A DNA stretch of 64,000 nucleotides. Source: Cycas panzhihuaensis. Taxonomy: Eukaryota > Cycadophyta. Location: assembly GCA_023213395.1 (NCBI GenBank), contig CM041465.1:87489741-87553740 (forward strand). The letters are read 5' to 3'. Every line of letters begins with the position of its first letter. Positions within the stretch are counted from its first letter, which is position 1. The position numbers and the translations under genes are program-made. Below, one piece after another: positions 11,036-21,849 of this stretch. The notes beneath the pieces were generated by a model. It was not told where the DNA came from and searched no databases. It saw only the letters and a list, made by a program, of their open reading frames with translations.

Positions 11036-13050
11036 TGCAGAGGATGTCTCTAAATTCGTGGGTAGTCTTTGCAGGAGGAGAAGGGTTAAGTAGTGGGTGG
11101 TTGTGGCATGTGGTCTGCAGTAATGGAGAATGGGAGCAGAAGGAAGTCTTTCTTATGCCTCCCATTTCCATGGCCTTCTCCACACATCCGTTTTCAATTT
11201 GCACGCTCTGTCTTCCTTTTCGTCGGATGATTTGATGGCAGAGGGTTTCTGTGGATTTTGAGAAGGGATGTCTCTGTAGTCTGAGGGCTTTCTGGCTTGG
11301 GCGGAAAGGGAAAACTCAATTCTTTAACTCGGTAATATCGTGAACTGAGGAATGCTAGTTTTACCTGCACCGCCCAAGCCCGTTGCTTTCGCTACACATC
11401 CCTTTTCTTTCCACATTCACGATTCCGTTTCTCCTGTCGAACAAGGTAGGAAATTTACGTCATGTTTTACTGGCTTTCGTTTTTCTCAGTACACGATAAA
11501 TGTAGTTTTCTCAGTTTGTGATCTGGGAAAGTACAGGGTGTTCTTTTGATCTGTAGAAGATTTTCTGAGGCTATATCTTTTAGATCTGTAGTTGATCTCG
11601 TTATGGGTTTAACGTGATAGTCTTTTGTTAAGATTTTGTGTCATGTCTTTTATGCGGTACGTATGCATCGTTTCAGGACGGGTAGTGTGTTTGTTATTCC
11701 AGGTTTTAGCTTTTTCCTATTTCCAGATATTTCTCTCTGCTATTTAATAGGGATTTTGTAAATTCTTGTTTTCTGAAGACTTAGGCGCTAGACATTATTT
11801 CAGGTCTTTTCGAAACTTTCTATTGTTATTTCTAGAGGGTTGTTTTTCTAACGCGTGTATTTGCGGTTTTGCTTGTGTTTGCCTTAATTCCAACCGAGAC
11901 TAAGTTTGCAAGCTAGGGTTGGACATTTTAGAGTAGGGTTCCAGTTGATCACAGGTAGTGCGTGTACACAATTTTTATGTGTCGAGTTCCAGCTTTACTT
12001 TCGATGGTAGTAGGATGTAATACTATACTATATTGGGATTCAGGCCAAGTCTGCCAGGTTAGAGTTGGATTTCTTTTCCCGAGGGCAGGGTTTCGGCTTA
12101 TCCAAGTTAGTCGATGTATATGGTTTTCATGCACTCAGCTGCATTTAAACATGCAGTAGTATTTAGAGTGCATTATTATGTTTGGATTCTTTTATTTGTT
12201 TCTTTAATTTTATTTAACTGCTATTTTGAATGGCCATTATTTTGTTGAGTCTAAATATTTGCTTTTAATTTTGATCTTGTTTAGATCGATTCCTTTCAGC
12301 CAATGAGAAATTCATTCGACTTAAGAGAGAATCATTTTGGCTGTGTTTCTGTACATTCTGATTTCAGCAAATACTAATTTGTTAGCCTTAATCAGAAGTT
12401 GCTAACAAGGGATTGAGATTAGCGGATTGCTTTTCAGTAAGTCTGTTGAACTGTTCAAGCAATCGATCATCTATAACACAGAACGCATACCTAAAAATGT
12501 ATCATGGTTTGTTGCATATGAAATTTTCTGTTATGTGAATCTTGTACAGAAGGGTGTTCCTCTTCGGAAATGTATGTTGCATTTGCTGCCTCGATGGATA
12601 AACATAGCCATTTTCCTTATGGCAGTTGCTCCAAGGCTAGAGAATTTTTATAGGTTGTAAGCTTCTGTATGCCAAGGGAATGAGTCCTGCTTCTGTTGTG
12701 GCAAGTGTTTGATTAGCGAGTCCAAATATGCTGGTAGTTTCCATTCTGTGTAGACTGCATGGAAGACTTTGGTATTCTGTACAGGTCTGAGTTGGGTCGT
12801 TGTGCACCTTTACAAATATGCTAGTGCCAGCTAGGTTTCTGAGAGAAATGGATCTCCTCCTACTGTCTGACACAAAAGTTGGCTGTTATGTATCAGGATT
12901 TTATCCATGGTTAACTTTGAAAGTATTTATTTCTTGTCATCGTGCCTATAGAATCAACGAAGTTCAAGAATACAGAAATCAAAGTCTTATATTCAGACTC
13001 TCAGAGGGAGTTTATTTGTATCTCATTGATACACTTAGCTTGAGGAAATG
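11036..13050. other. Unassigned, non-TE-like sequence
   Basis: No domain is recognised on either strand. Composition is less AT-rich than the sequence to the right. Two short plus-strand segments about 215 bp apart translate to similar strings (AFSTHPFS near 11170 and AFATHPFSF near 11385), and the second runs into AAGGTAGGAA, a possible splice donor. The following stretch (11.45-12.4 kb) is T-rich like an intron or a 5' UTR. Small ORFs at 12427-12660 (77 aa) and 12800-13051 (83 aa) match nothing I know. It could be a remnant of a host gene 5' region. Confidence 0.35.
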
Positions 13051-13647
13051 ATGAATCAGTAAGCTAAATCAGAACAAATGTAGCATGCAAAGCGAGAAGG
13101 CATAAGTTTTGAAACTCTTAACCATTAGTTTCTAATAGGTTGTGCAATTCAACATTCGTCCTAGATCTCTTAAATACCAGCCAAATAGGGGGAAAGTTGT
13201 AATTATAAAGACTCTTTTTCAAATGTAAAATGTGTTTTAATTCAAAAAAATTATATTAAACATTTTGTGAACCATAAAATTTATTGCCTTGGTTATTTTG
13301 AAGTTTTGAGTTTGAAGTGCCTAGTCTTGTTTAAGTTTTTGATGTGCATGGTAAATTGCGGAAGAAATGTTGGACTACTTCACTTTGGTACTAGTCCAAT
13401 GCTTTTATTGATTCATCCATGGAGGAGATTTCTGAGTACACATTACAATTGGATCATTTGGTGTTGTAATTATTAGTTTTACCTCACTATTTTTGTTCCT
13501 AACTTGAAATTGTTGTGATACAAAAGGGCTAGACTTCTAAAGTTATACCCATCAATGTTCTAATAAAATGCCGTAAATAGAATATATATGATTTGCCTAG
13601 TCAAAAGCTTTGAAACAAATTTAAATATGTAATTTCACTATTGTTGT

Positions 13648-13880
13648 ATAACATCATTTAGTAGGCATTATAGCAAATGGAAGTGTGCAATCACTCCTTG
13701 TAGCATAACATCATTTAATAGGTGTTTAAGCAAATGAAAGTGTAGAATTATTGGCACTAGATTTTGATAAAGATAAATGAATGATTGAATTTTGAGGATT
13801 GAATGGGATTGACTTGTTCCTTAGGCATTAGATTTTGATAAAGATAAATGAATGAATGTTGAAGATGATATGGGATTGAC
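13648..13880. repeat. Two adjacent short tandem duplications
   Basis: The first is a two-copy unit of about 53 bp around TAACATCATTTARTAGG (copies near 13649 and 13702). The second, directly after, is a two-copy unit of about 72 bp beginning GCAYTAGATTTTGATAAAG (copies near 13755 and 13827), each ending GGGATTGACTTGTTCC. Each pair differs by several bases and small indels. Confidence 0.75.
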
Positions 13881-14319
13881 TTGTTCCTTTTATCCTTTTG
13901 AAAGTCTAAGGAAGGGAGGGTTGAGAGGTTTTGTGATGGATTCTTTATTGCAAAATAAATGATTGACATTTCCCCTTCTCTATAGGAAGAGTGGGGTATA
14001 TCCTTTTTCTTTGTTAATGTGTTTCTAAATATTTTTTTTGCCTTGTATTTGGTTTGCTTTTTTGTTTTTTTCTAAAATTTTCATCTCTTTTTTTAGTAAA
14101 ATATGTAGCCCATCATTTTCATCATTAGGGGCTCTTAAGGTTGGGCTAGTGATTTTTGTGTAGTCAGGGAATATATGGAGTAAAACTCTTCTCGTGTATA
14201 TTTCCCAACAACCTTGAAGATAGTGGAAGTTACGCTGTATAGTTACACTTTGTGTTGGAAGGGGTGTTTTTTAATTAAGCATGGGAAAAGAAGTTAAATT
14301 ATGGTGAACTAATATTATA
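13881..14319. other. T-rich spacer without recognised gene
   Basis: Long T runs on the plus strand and no coding pattern. Nothing identified apart from its position between the tandem duplications and the first LINE ORF1 fragment. Confidence 0.4.
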
Positions 14320-14550
14320 TTTAACAACCTCTATCCTCTCGTATGGTCTCTTGAAGAATGAGCGAAAGTAGTATGGACACCTATTTTTTTTGGCAAGGTT
14401 GCATTTAAATTAAAAGGGAAAGTTTTTTTCAATAGTTTCTTCTCAAACACAACAGATTTGGATAAGGTTTTATACGAAGGTCCCTAGTTCATGCGAGACT
14501 CGAATCTAGCCCTTCAACGATGGTCATCTATGTTTGATCTGAGTAACCCA
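14320..14550 (+). repeat. First copy of a duplicated LINE ORF1 fragment
   Basis: This stretch repeats at 15179-15415 in the same orientation, differing at about one base in eight. Both copies encode the same degenerate peptide (PSGKVAFELKGNVFF in the second copy). The second copy leads on into the rest of ORF1, while the first does not. So this is either a local duplication or a separate truncated LINE copy. Confidence 0.75.
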
Positions 14551-15178
14551 GGGCTGCACACTATTGCATGTGCTTGTACGAGACGTTTTCTCATTGATTT
14601 GCAACTGAGTTTCTTGGTTAGGAGACTAGACCTTGTATCAATGCTTTAGCTTTTCCTCCTCTTATCTAGGTTGCATGTTGTTGCGTGTCAATATTAGAGT
14701 TTGCATGTGTATTTTTCGCTTAGATTTGCAACCAAAGTCCTTGGATTATAGGTAAGTATTGTTGACCCTTTTAAAAATTTTCTCATCATCAGTTCTTTTT
14801 CTTTTTCTTTTTCTTTGTTTTTCTCTAGTCTTTAATCCCAATGGAGGTAGGCTTTGCTCCAATACAAAATAATAGGTAGGATTTGAGGCCCTAATCAATT
14901 TAGGCCTAAGAATCCCTTTAGGATTGCCTTAAAAGGAAATACACAACTTAGTTTATCACCATGCAATGAATAATCTTCTCAATGAAGTTTGTGACTTCTT
15001 CCTCCTCAATCCTCTTGCACTGGCATCTCAAGCCTAGGTTCTACAATTTGAGAACTAGAACAAGGTTACAGATGAGGACCTCTTAACCACATTATTGAGA
15101 ATGGTGGATTATGAAACAAATGCCATTACCTTCTCGATTGAGGACATTGAAAGCATCTACATGGAATTATTGGCAAAT
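14551..15178. other. Spacer between the two ORF1 copies
   Basis: No domain recognised. The part from about 14830 could be the LINE 5' region or the ORF1 N-terminus, but its frames are too broken to support a call. Confidence 0.35.
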
Positions 15179-15179
15179 T

Positions 15180-16250
15180 TAACAGCCTGTATCCTCTCAT
15201 ATGGCCTCTTGTAGAATGGGCGAAAGCAATGTGGACACCTATTCCTTCTGGCAAGGTTGCATTTGAACTAAAAGGAAATGTTTTTTTCAATATTTTCTTC
15301 TCAAACACAATAGATCTGGATAAGGTTTTATACGAAGGTCCCTAGTTCATGTGAGACTTGAATCTAGCCCTTCAATGATGGTCTTCTATGTTTGATCCGA
15401 ATAACCTAGGGTTGTTAAAAATCTCAGTTTGGATCCATTACCGTTCTTGTTTGATGAGTTTAAAGAATGGGAACGTTTAGTCAAAATTGGCTCCATGTTG
15501 GGTAAGGTTATTAAGTTAGACTCGAACACCTTAGAGCACACTACCAGGGGGGTGGTAAAAGTGTGTGTTGAGTTAGATATAAGTGAATCGCTTAAAGAAC
15601 ACTTATTTATTAAAGTTGCAAATAGGTGAATCAAAATTAATCTAGACTATGAAAGAGTCTTGTTCAGATGCACTGCATGTCATAACATTGGACGTGTATA
15701 AATTTTGTCATCTATTTCAAGCGCCTCATACTTTAGATCCTTGGAGAGATGGAAGTCATTCTAGACCAAAGGCCCACTTCCTAGCTAGTTAGCAATAAGG
15801 TAAGCAAGGAGGAGCAACAATTGACAGGGAACAACTCTATTAACAATGAGGAAATTTTGCAAATTCATACTGAAATGAATACTCATAAGCAAAACATAGC
15901 TCAAGGCCAAGCAAGAGAAGAAGAAAGATGGACTCTAGTAACTAGTCGTTCATGAAACAAAGAAAAAGGTCACCTTGCGAGTGCATAGGATCTGCATGTA
16001 GATTTCAATGATTCTAGAGATCAACTTAAGAAAATGCTGAACATTGCTTTATTGATCCAAAGGCATACCTCTGAAATGGATGCAACCCCTATGTCAGGGC
16101 TCCCTCGAGACAACTCAGTTGATATGCTCATAGAGGAAGTAGAATCTTTGGATCATGTTTCAAAAACCCAATGGTCAAGATCTCCAAAGGAGAATGACTA
16201 TCAATTATAACAACGTATGCCCAATAATGAAGATACTCCACATCACATTT
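15180..16250 (+). pseudogene. LINE ORF1 (DUF4283 / zf-CCHC_4 type)
   Basis: The N-terminal block (GKVAFELKGNVFFNIFF, LDKVLYEGP) and the open segment 15429-15629 (FDEFKEWERLVKIGSMLGKV, then GVVKVCVELDIS) match the DUF4283 pattern of plant L1 ORF1 proteins. A knuckle follows (FRCTACHNIGRVYKFC, with the expected His replaced by Arg and shifted spacing). A low-complexity tail with ERWTLVTSR comes next, a motif often seen before the ORF1 C-terminus. It would bind LINE RNA. Frameshifts and stops are present. Confidence 0.75.
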
Positions 16251-16289
16251 GATTTAAATCTCTAGCTTGCATCAATTCTGTCTAATGAA

Positions 16290-17110
16290 ATGGACAAAAA
16301 TAACTTTTTAAGAATGGCCTCGAACATTAGGGGTATTGGTCTCCCCAACTTTCGCAAATGCAAAGCTACGTTTAGTTCGACAACATCATTCTCATTTTTT
16401 AGTTATGTTAGAAACTCATAGTGTTTGAAAGTGATATGTAGCGCACTATCCGTAGTATCTGGCCCTTGGCTCAATGGAAAGCAATTTTTCTAGTTTAACC
16501 CGTTGGAGGGCTTTGTATTCTAATAGAATAGCCAATGGAAGATGCTTCAATATATTGAGAGCGCTTTTTAGGATTGGATATGTTTGAAAATGGAAAAGGA
16601 TCAATTCGTTTGTTGGGTCATTGGGGTCTATGCCTCTACTAATGCTAGTGTCAAGCACGATTCGTGGCAAGTTTTGGCAGAAGCTCTAAATAACAATTAG
16701 CTAGATTAGGACCACATGTTAGTATAGGGGGATTTCAACTTTGTGGAATACCCTAATGAAAAATCAAGCAATAAATTCAAAAGGCCTTATCAAAGAGATA
16801 ATTCATTTTTTGCCAATCTTAAAGATGCCCTAGGTCTTTCCAAGCTTCTTTGGAAGGGCCTCGAATTTTACTTGGACCAACAATAGGCAGGGTAGCAGTT
16901 GCATAGTTGAAAGATTGGATGTAGTATGCATATCAAATTCCCTTAGCCAACTCATTGATCAATACCAATGTATTTTGATAAATGCAGCCATGATATCTAA
17001 TCATATGCCCATCAAAATTTAATTTTCCACAGGGGTTGGCTCCTCTACCAAAGGGAAGACAATTTTCAAATTCAACACAAGTTTGCCTAAATTGGAGGAC
17101 TTTAGGACTG
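16290..17110 (+). pseudogene. LINE ORF2 endonuclease domain
   Basis: The apurinic-endonuclease-like domain is recognised from MASNIRGIGLPNFRK at the start (N and R of the first block), the VIGVYAS strand, and GDFNFVEYPNEKS near 16730 (the catalytic GDFN block). A later SYAHQNL segment corresponds to the S-D-H block in degenerate form. It would nick target DNA for target-primed reverse transcription. Many stops. Confidence 0.75.
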
Positions 17111-17478
17111 GCTTGTAACAATGGTGGGAGGAATTGTATACCAACCCAGATGGTTTAAACAACCCTAGTGCTTGGTGGACGACGTTTATGAAGGGTCTCA
17201 AATCTTACATCAAGATGTTTAGTAAAAATCATAAATGCCAATTTGAGGAACAAAGGGAATCTTTGTTGATTACAATTCGTGTTATCTAAAAGGAATTTGA
17301 AGAAGGAAAAGGTTTGCCCAATCTCTAATTAAAACTTATTGACTTGAATGACCAATTTCTTTTAATGCAAAAACAAGAAGCAGAAAAATGGAGAGGTTGG
17401 TCCAATATTCAATGGAAGTTGCACTCTGACTAGAATTAAAAACATTTCAATCACTATTCTAAAACATTTCAACATTAA

Positions 17479-18600
17479 TTGTCTCTTAAGTGCCTGCATG
17501 TCTTCCCTGCAGAGACCACGTATTCGCAACACAAAATTCAAGGGAAGATTTTTCATCACTTCGACAAATTGTGGACCACTAAAGGCTTCTCTATTGTTAG
17601 GGCCAAAGCCGCCCAAATCATTCTCTCTAAGGTGAATCTTATCCCTGAGGAGTGTAGCAAAAATCTAAATGACTCTCTCAGGAGATTGATTATTAAGGAG
17701 GAAAATATAGAAAATCATGATGAAGCTTTCCATAGGTAAATCTTCAGGTTCAGATGGAATGCCTGTGGAGCTCCTATTGGCTATAGACTCTGATGAGATG
17801 CCTAAACTTTTAGCAGGAGCAGAAGAGCTTCGTTGTATGGGTAAAACGCATCCAGCTATCAACGCAACCATGGTCTCTTTGATCATTAAAAGTGGTACTC
17901 TGTCCATTCATCAATGGAGTCCCTTAAGCTTTAGAAACACTGTGTATAAGATAATAGCCAAAGTCTTAGCTAATTGGCTCAAAGAGTTTCTTCCTCAGGT
18001 TGTGAATGAAAATCAAACAGCCTTCATAAAAGGTTGTCGTATAGTAGACAATATAACAGTGATTATTGAGGCTCTTTATACTATATAGACAAAAAGGCAA
18101 CAAATAGCCCTACTCAAATTGGACATTAACAAGGCTTATGGCATAGTGGAATGGGACTTTCTTTTAGCTAATCCCTTTTTGAAAGGGATTACAAAAAGAT
18201 CATATTAGTTGGTTCAAAGGCATGATCTCTTCGGTTTCAATGGCCATAAGAATCAATGGCTCAATCGATTGCCTCATTGATACTAGCAGAGGAATTTGCA
18301 ATGGATGCCCCTATTTTCTTATCTTTTTGTGATTGCCATAGACGACCTCTTTTCTCTATTAGTTTGGCTCCAATCTATGGGTCTTCTCTAAGGGGTTTCT
18401 ATTGATGGAACAAAGGCTACAATGCGCCAGATCTTTGCAGATGATACCACATTATTAGGCTATCTTTCATATAGAAATCAACATCTAGAGTTAAGTGTTT
18501 AGTTTTTTTGGTCTCACAATAGAGATGAAGATTAATCACAATAAATGCACTATTATTTTCAACGAAATAGATATAGAGGGCTGATCCACTTTGGTGACAA
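17479..18600 (+). pseudogene. LINE ORF2 reverse transcriptase
   Basis: The 17479-17739 and 17717-18088 frames together give the RT blocks: GKSSGSDGMPVELL (block 1), WSPLSFRNTVYKIIAKVLAN (usually RPISL.N..YKI..K), NENQTAFIKGCRIVDNI, LLKLDINKAYGIVEWDFL, and FADDTTLL near 18440 with both catalytic Asp residues. A frameshift lies near 17725 and stops follow 18088. Confidence 0.85.
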
Positions 18601-18724
18601 CCTTGGGAGTTCCAATCGCCCCTAGATCTACGATTTTCAAATACCTAGTTATCCATATAGGCCTCTCTAGATTAAAAATTGTTGATTGGCATTCTTATAT
18701 TTTAAAAATCAAGAAGAAGCTAGA

Positions 18725-19710
18725 TGCTTGGATAACTAGATCTCTTAACGGAGTCTAATAGAATTGACCATGTCCCAAATGCCTAATTACTTAATGTCCA
18801 TCATTCAAGCTCTCAAAGTTGTGCTATTAGTAATTCGAAGTTTGTTCATTAGATTTCTCTAGAACGAAAGTGAAGTCCTATTGCCTAGTGAAGTAGAGCA
18901 CAATGTCTAATCATAAGGGTCGAGGTGGCCTTGGTCTCAAAGACCCTTTTATCATGGGAAAGGCGAGGGGTAAAGCGATTGTGGGACTTATGGAACAGAG
19001 AAAACGATAAATGGATTTGCATTATTCGGAGGACGTATTGTTTAGCGCTTTCGGCTAAAGATTTTTCTAGAAACCTTGGTCAACGGAAGCGAAGTCCTAT
19101 TGCCCAGTGAAGTGGAGCACAGTGTCTAATCACAAGGGTCGAGGTGGCCTTAGTCTCAAAGACCCTTTTATCATGGCAAAGGTGAGAGGGGCAAAGCAAT
19201 TGTGGGACTTGTGGAACAAAGGAAATGATAAATGGACTTGCATTATTAGGAGGAAGTATTGTTTAGCGCTTTCAACTAAACAGTAGCTGGCAGCTTCCAA
19301 CCATCTAAACAAAGGATCCATGATTTGGAATCACATGGTGGCAACTTGGGACAATCTCCACTATAACACTATATATTCTTCAGGATCAACATGTCTTCAA
19401 GTTAATTTTTGGACAGACAAATGGTTTCCTTGAGGGTTTTCTTTGTTAGTCAATTAGGAGGATTTCACTCCTTTAGCTTAGTTCTTCAGTTCTCATAATT
19501 GGCTTACTGTTGCTCAGTTCTAGGACTTTAATTAGTGTTGGTGGAAGGATTTTGTTGAACTTGTGATAGGGATTAATCTTCAGCCTAAACCTTTGCTCTT
19601 GCAGAACGTTGATAGACTCAAATTTTTTATACGGCAAATGGACCCTCTCGTTGCCTCAAAGGATCTAGAGGAGGAGGAAGGACTCAGGGTTATATAGATA
19701 GATATAGATG
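18725..19710 (+). pseudogene. LINE ORF2 C-terminal region with a 220 bp tandem duplication
   Basis: This is the plant L1 post-RT segment, with SNHKGRGGLGLKDPFIM, LWDLWN..NDKW, IIRR.YCLALS and later SMIWNHMVATW. The GGLGLKDP block occurs twice: unit 1 is about 18863-19081 and unit 2 about 19082-19290. The duplication therefore arose inside the coding region. The units differ at scattered positions, so it is not recent. Confidence 0.8.
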
Positions 19711-21551
19711 CTTTATTGTAGTTAACTTGGCAGGTAAAAGGAGCTCTTCAAGGCTTTTATTTGTGGGTAGTGGGAACGTAAAACTTGGAACTTCATTTTC
19801 TCCTCTTCTTTTCTCTCTCTTTTTCTCTATTTTTTAAAATCATTTGGTGCTTATAGGGTAGAGAAAATTTTACTTAATATTCCCCATGAGATACTTCAAG
19901 ATATACTTCATCTCAACTCATGTTTTCTAGCGATTTGAAGTCTTTTAACATTTTTTTTTTTAAATCATCAGAAAGCGGTTGGACTAGTTGTTATGTTGTC
20001 GGAATTCACTTAAAATCTTTTGAGTGCATATTTGTTATTTCATTGAGGTTGAGAGTTGTGTATGGAGAAGGGAAGATTGCCAAAAATTTTTGACATTGTT
20101 CCTCAAGGTATTACCTTTCTAACCCCCTTTTTATCAATTTCTTGCATTTTCATTATGCCAATAAGCACCTCTAATTGACTTTGTGCGTGAATATTTACTC
20201 TATGCCATGTTACAGAAGTAAATAAAAATTAAAAAACCGAAAAAAAATGGAAAGGAAAATACTCTCCTATTAAATACTTATTTGTTAACATGTTGGCATT
20301 GGGCAACAAAGATAAAGTGTTACTTTTATAAGTGTTATTTGGCGCTAAGTCCCCTACGTGTGCACTAGCGCACGAGGCAGGTGGTGGTCCTTCTCTTGTC
20401 GATGTTGCTCAAACAATGATAATGTCTACTACCTGAATTACGTTTATACAACTTTATCTATCTAAGACATTCGCACTAGCAAAGTTTGCATTAATAGAAT
20501 AATAAGAAATTGTTTTTTGTCATAAGTCCATTCGGTAGATTCGAATGTTGTCAAATTTTCTATACATAGTTTTTTTCTTCTCTTTGCATTCTTGTATGGT
20601 TTTTTTCTTCTCTTTGCATTCTTGTATGGCGTTTGATAACTCATCCACCAAGTTGGCTTTATAAGAAAGAAACATTGGAGGGAAGGGCAACTCTTCATTG
20701 AGGTTGTAAGCGTATTTCAAAGTACCCCTCTTTGCCCCTTTCTTTTCTTTTGTTTTTATTTTATCTTTAATTTAAAAAAGAACTAACAAAGACAATTTTT
20801 GGCCTAGAAGGCCCTTTTATACTTCAATCTACTTTATTATAAAAACAAGAAAAGAGAAAGAACAAGGCTATTTCTCTTACCTTCCTTTGTTTACCTCAAA
20901 GAGACGAAACAAATAAAGGAAAGTGCTTCTCCAAATTTCTTTGTTTCTTACCCCTTTTTTTCTGTGCTACTTCTATTTTGAAAAGAGAGAGAAGAATAAG
21001 CGAGAGGGAGGAGAGTGGAACACTTCTTTTGCCCCCCCTTATTTCTTAAAAAATAGAAGCAAAAGAAAATAAAAAGATTAACAAAAGAGGGAGCGTGCTT
21101 TTATGTTTGTTTGTGCATACGTTAGTTTGCTTGTCCCTTTCTTTTCTCTTTGTTCATATAATCCTAATCAGGGAACCAAGAAAAAAAAGTAAAACAAGAT
21201 ACTTGCATCTTACAGGTGTGTTTGTTAGTGAGACTAAAGAGGGTACAGGGGTTGCATCTAGTGTGAGTCTCCAAACTTGCAAGCTCTTAGGTGTACATTT
21301 AATTTAGGTTGAGTATTGCTTGCATTGAAATCAAATAAGCATATAACCACATTATAACCGTGTGTTTTGATTTCTCCTTGTGACCCCTTGTTCGACCTGG
21401 ACTATTGTTTTTGCCTTTGTGATTGTGTCCAAGTAGCACACAGTGTCTACGAGAGAGTTTGCTCTCTCCCTTATTGGGCAAGAATCTCCTTTACCTTGGA
21501 TTTTTTGTAGAGTTGTATGAGAGGTCATCCTCTCTTACAGGTTACACTTTC
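19711..21551. other. AT-rich spacer, probably including a degenerate LTR of element E
   Basis: No coding domain. Element E has a recognisable PBS at 21552, so its 5' LTR should end about here. The stretch GAGAGGTCATCCTCTC near 21520 resembles GAGAGGACCTCCTCTC near the end of LTR D, but an LTR start could not be set. Poly-T/poly-A tracts and a 30 bp tandem repeat (20570-20629) are present. Confidence 0.4.
20570..20629. repeat. 30 bp tandem repeat, two perfect copies
   Basis: The unit begins TTTTTTTCTTCTCTTTGCAT and occurs twice head to tail. On the minus strand it keeps a frame open, giving a doubled lysine-rich 10 aa unit (QECKEKKKTI), but the ORF has no recognisable family and is probably fortuitous. 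Confidence 0.8.
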
Positions 21552-21571
21552 TAGTGACCTTATTAGGAACT
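21552..21571 (+). other. Degenerate primer binding site of element E
   Basis: TAGTGACCTTATTAGGAACT lines up with TGGTGACTATACTAGGGACT of D and TGGCGACCATACTGGGGACT of A. The downstream bases also align. Confidence 0.55.
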
Positions 21572-21849
21572 TGCCAGTTGGGAGGTTGGTGGTATACCAT
21601 TAGCCTTCTCTCGTATATTACACTTCAATATTCACTTTAGGGTGGCTCATTTGGTGCGGCCTTATTGAGTTTGTAAGTATTACTTGCCATCTTGTTTGCT
21701 TCCTAAGGTGACAAGTGCACCCCTTTGTTTGATCTTGCCTCTTACTTTTGAGGGTAGTCCCTTGTATGCCTTGATATTCTCGAAGATTACAAGGCCTTCC
21801 TTCCTTGGATCCTTATCCCTTGTCTCTTCACCCATCAAGTATACTTCGA

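Larger units (their letters stand above)
15170..19710 (+). mobile_element. L1-type LINE, decayed
   Basis: The plus-strand order is ORF1 (DUF4283-like RNA-binding part plus CCHC knuckle), ORF2 endonuclease, reverse transcriptase and the C-terminal region typical of plant L1 elements. The 3' end and poly(A) tail are not clear. Frames are broken throughout and the C-terminal part contains a tandem duplication of about 220 bp. No RNase H domain is seen. Confidence 0.85.

Noticed and set aside
13648-13880. CRISPR-like or satellite array
   Set aside because: Only two copies of each unit, without spacers; ordinary local tandem duplications.
20462-20720. Lysine-rich minus-strand ORFs over the 30 bp repeat
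   Set aside because: The only notable feature is the doubled repeat unit; no family similarity and no neighbouring gene.
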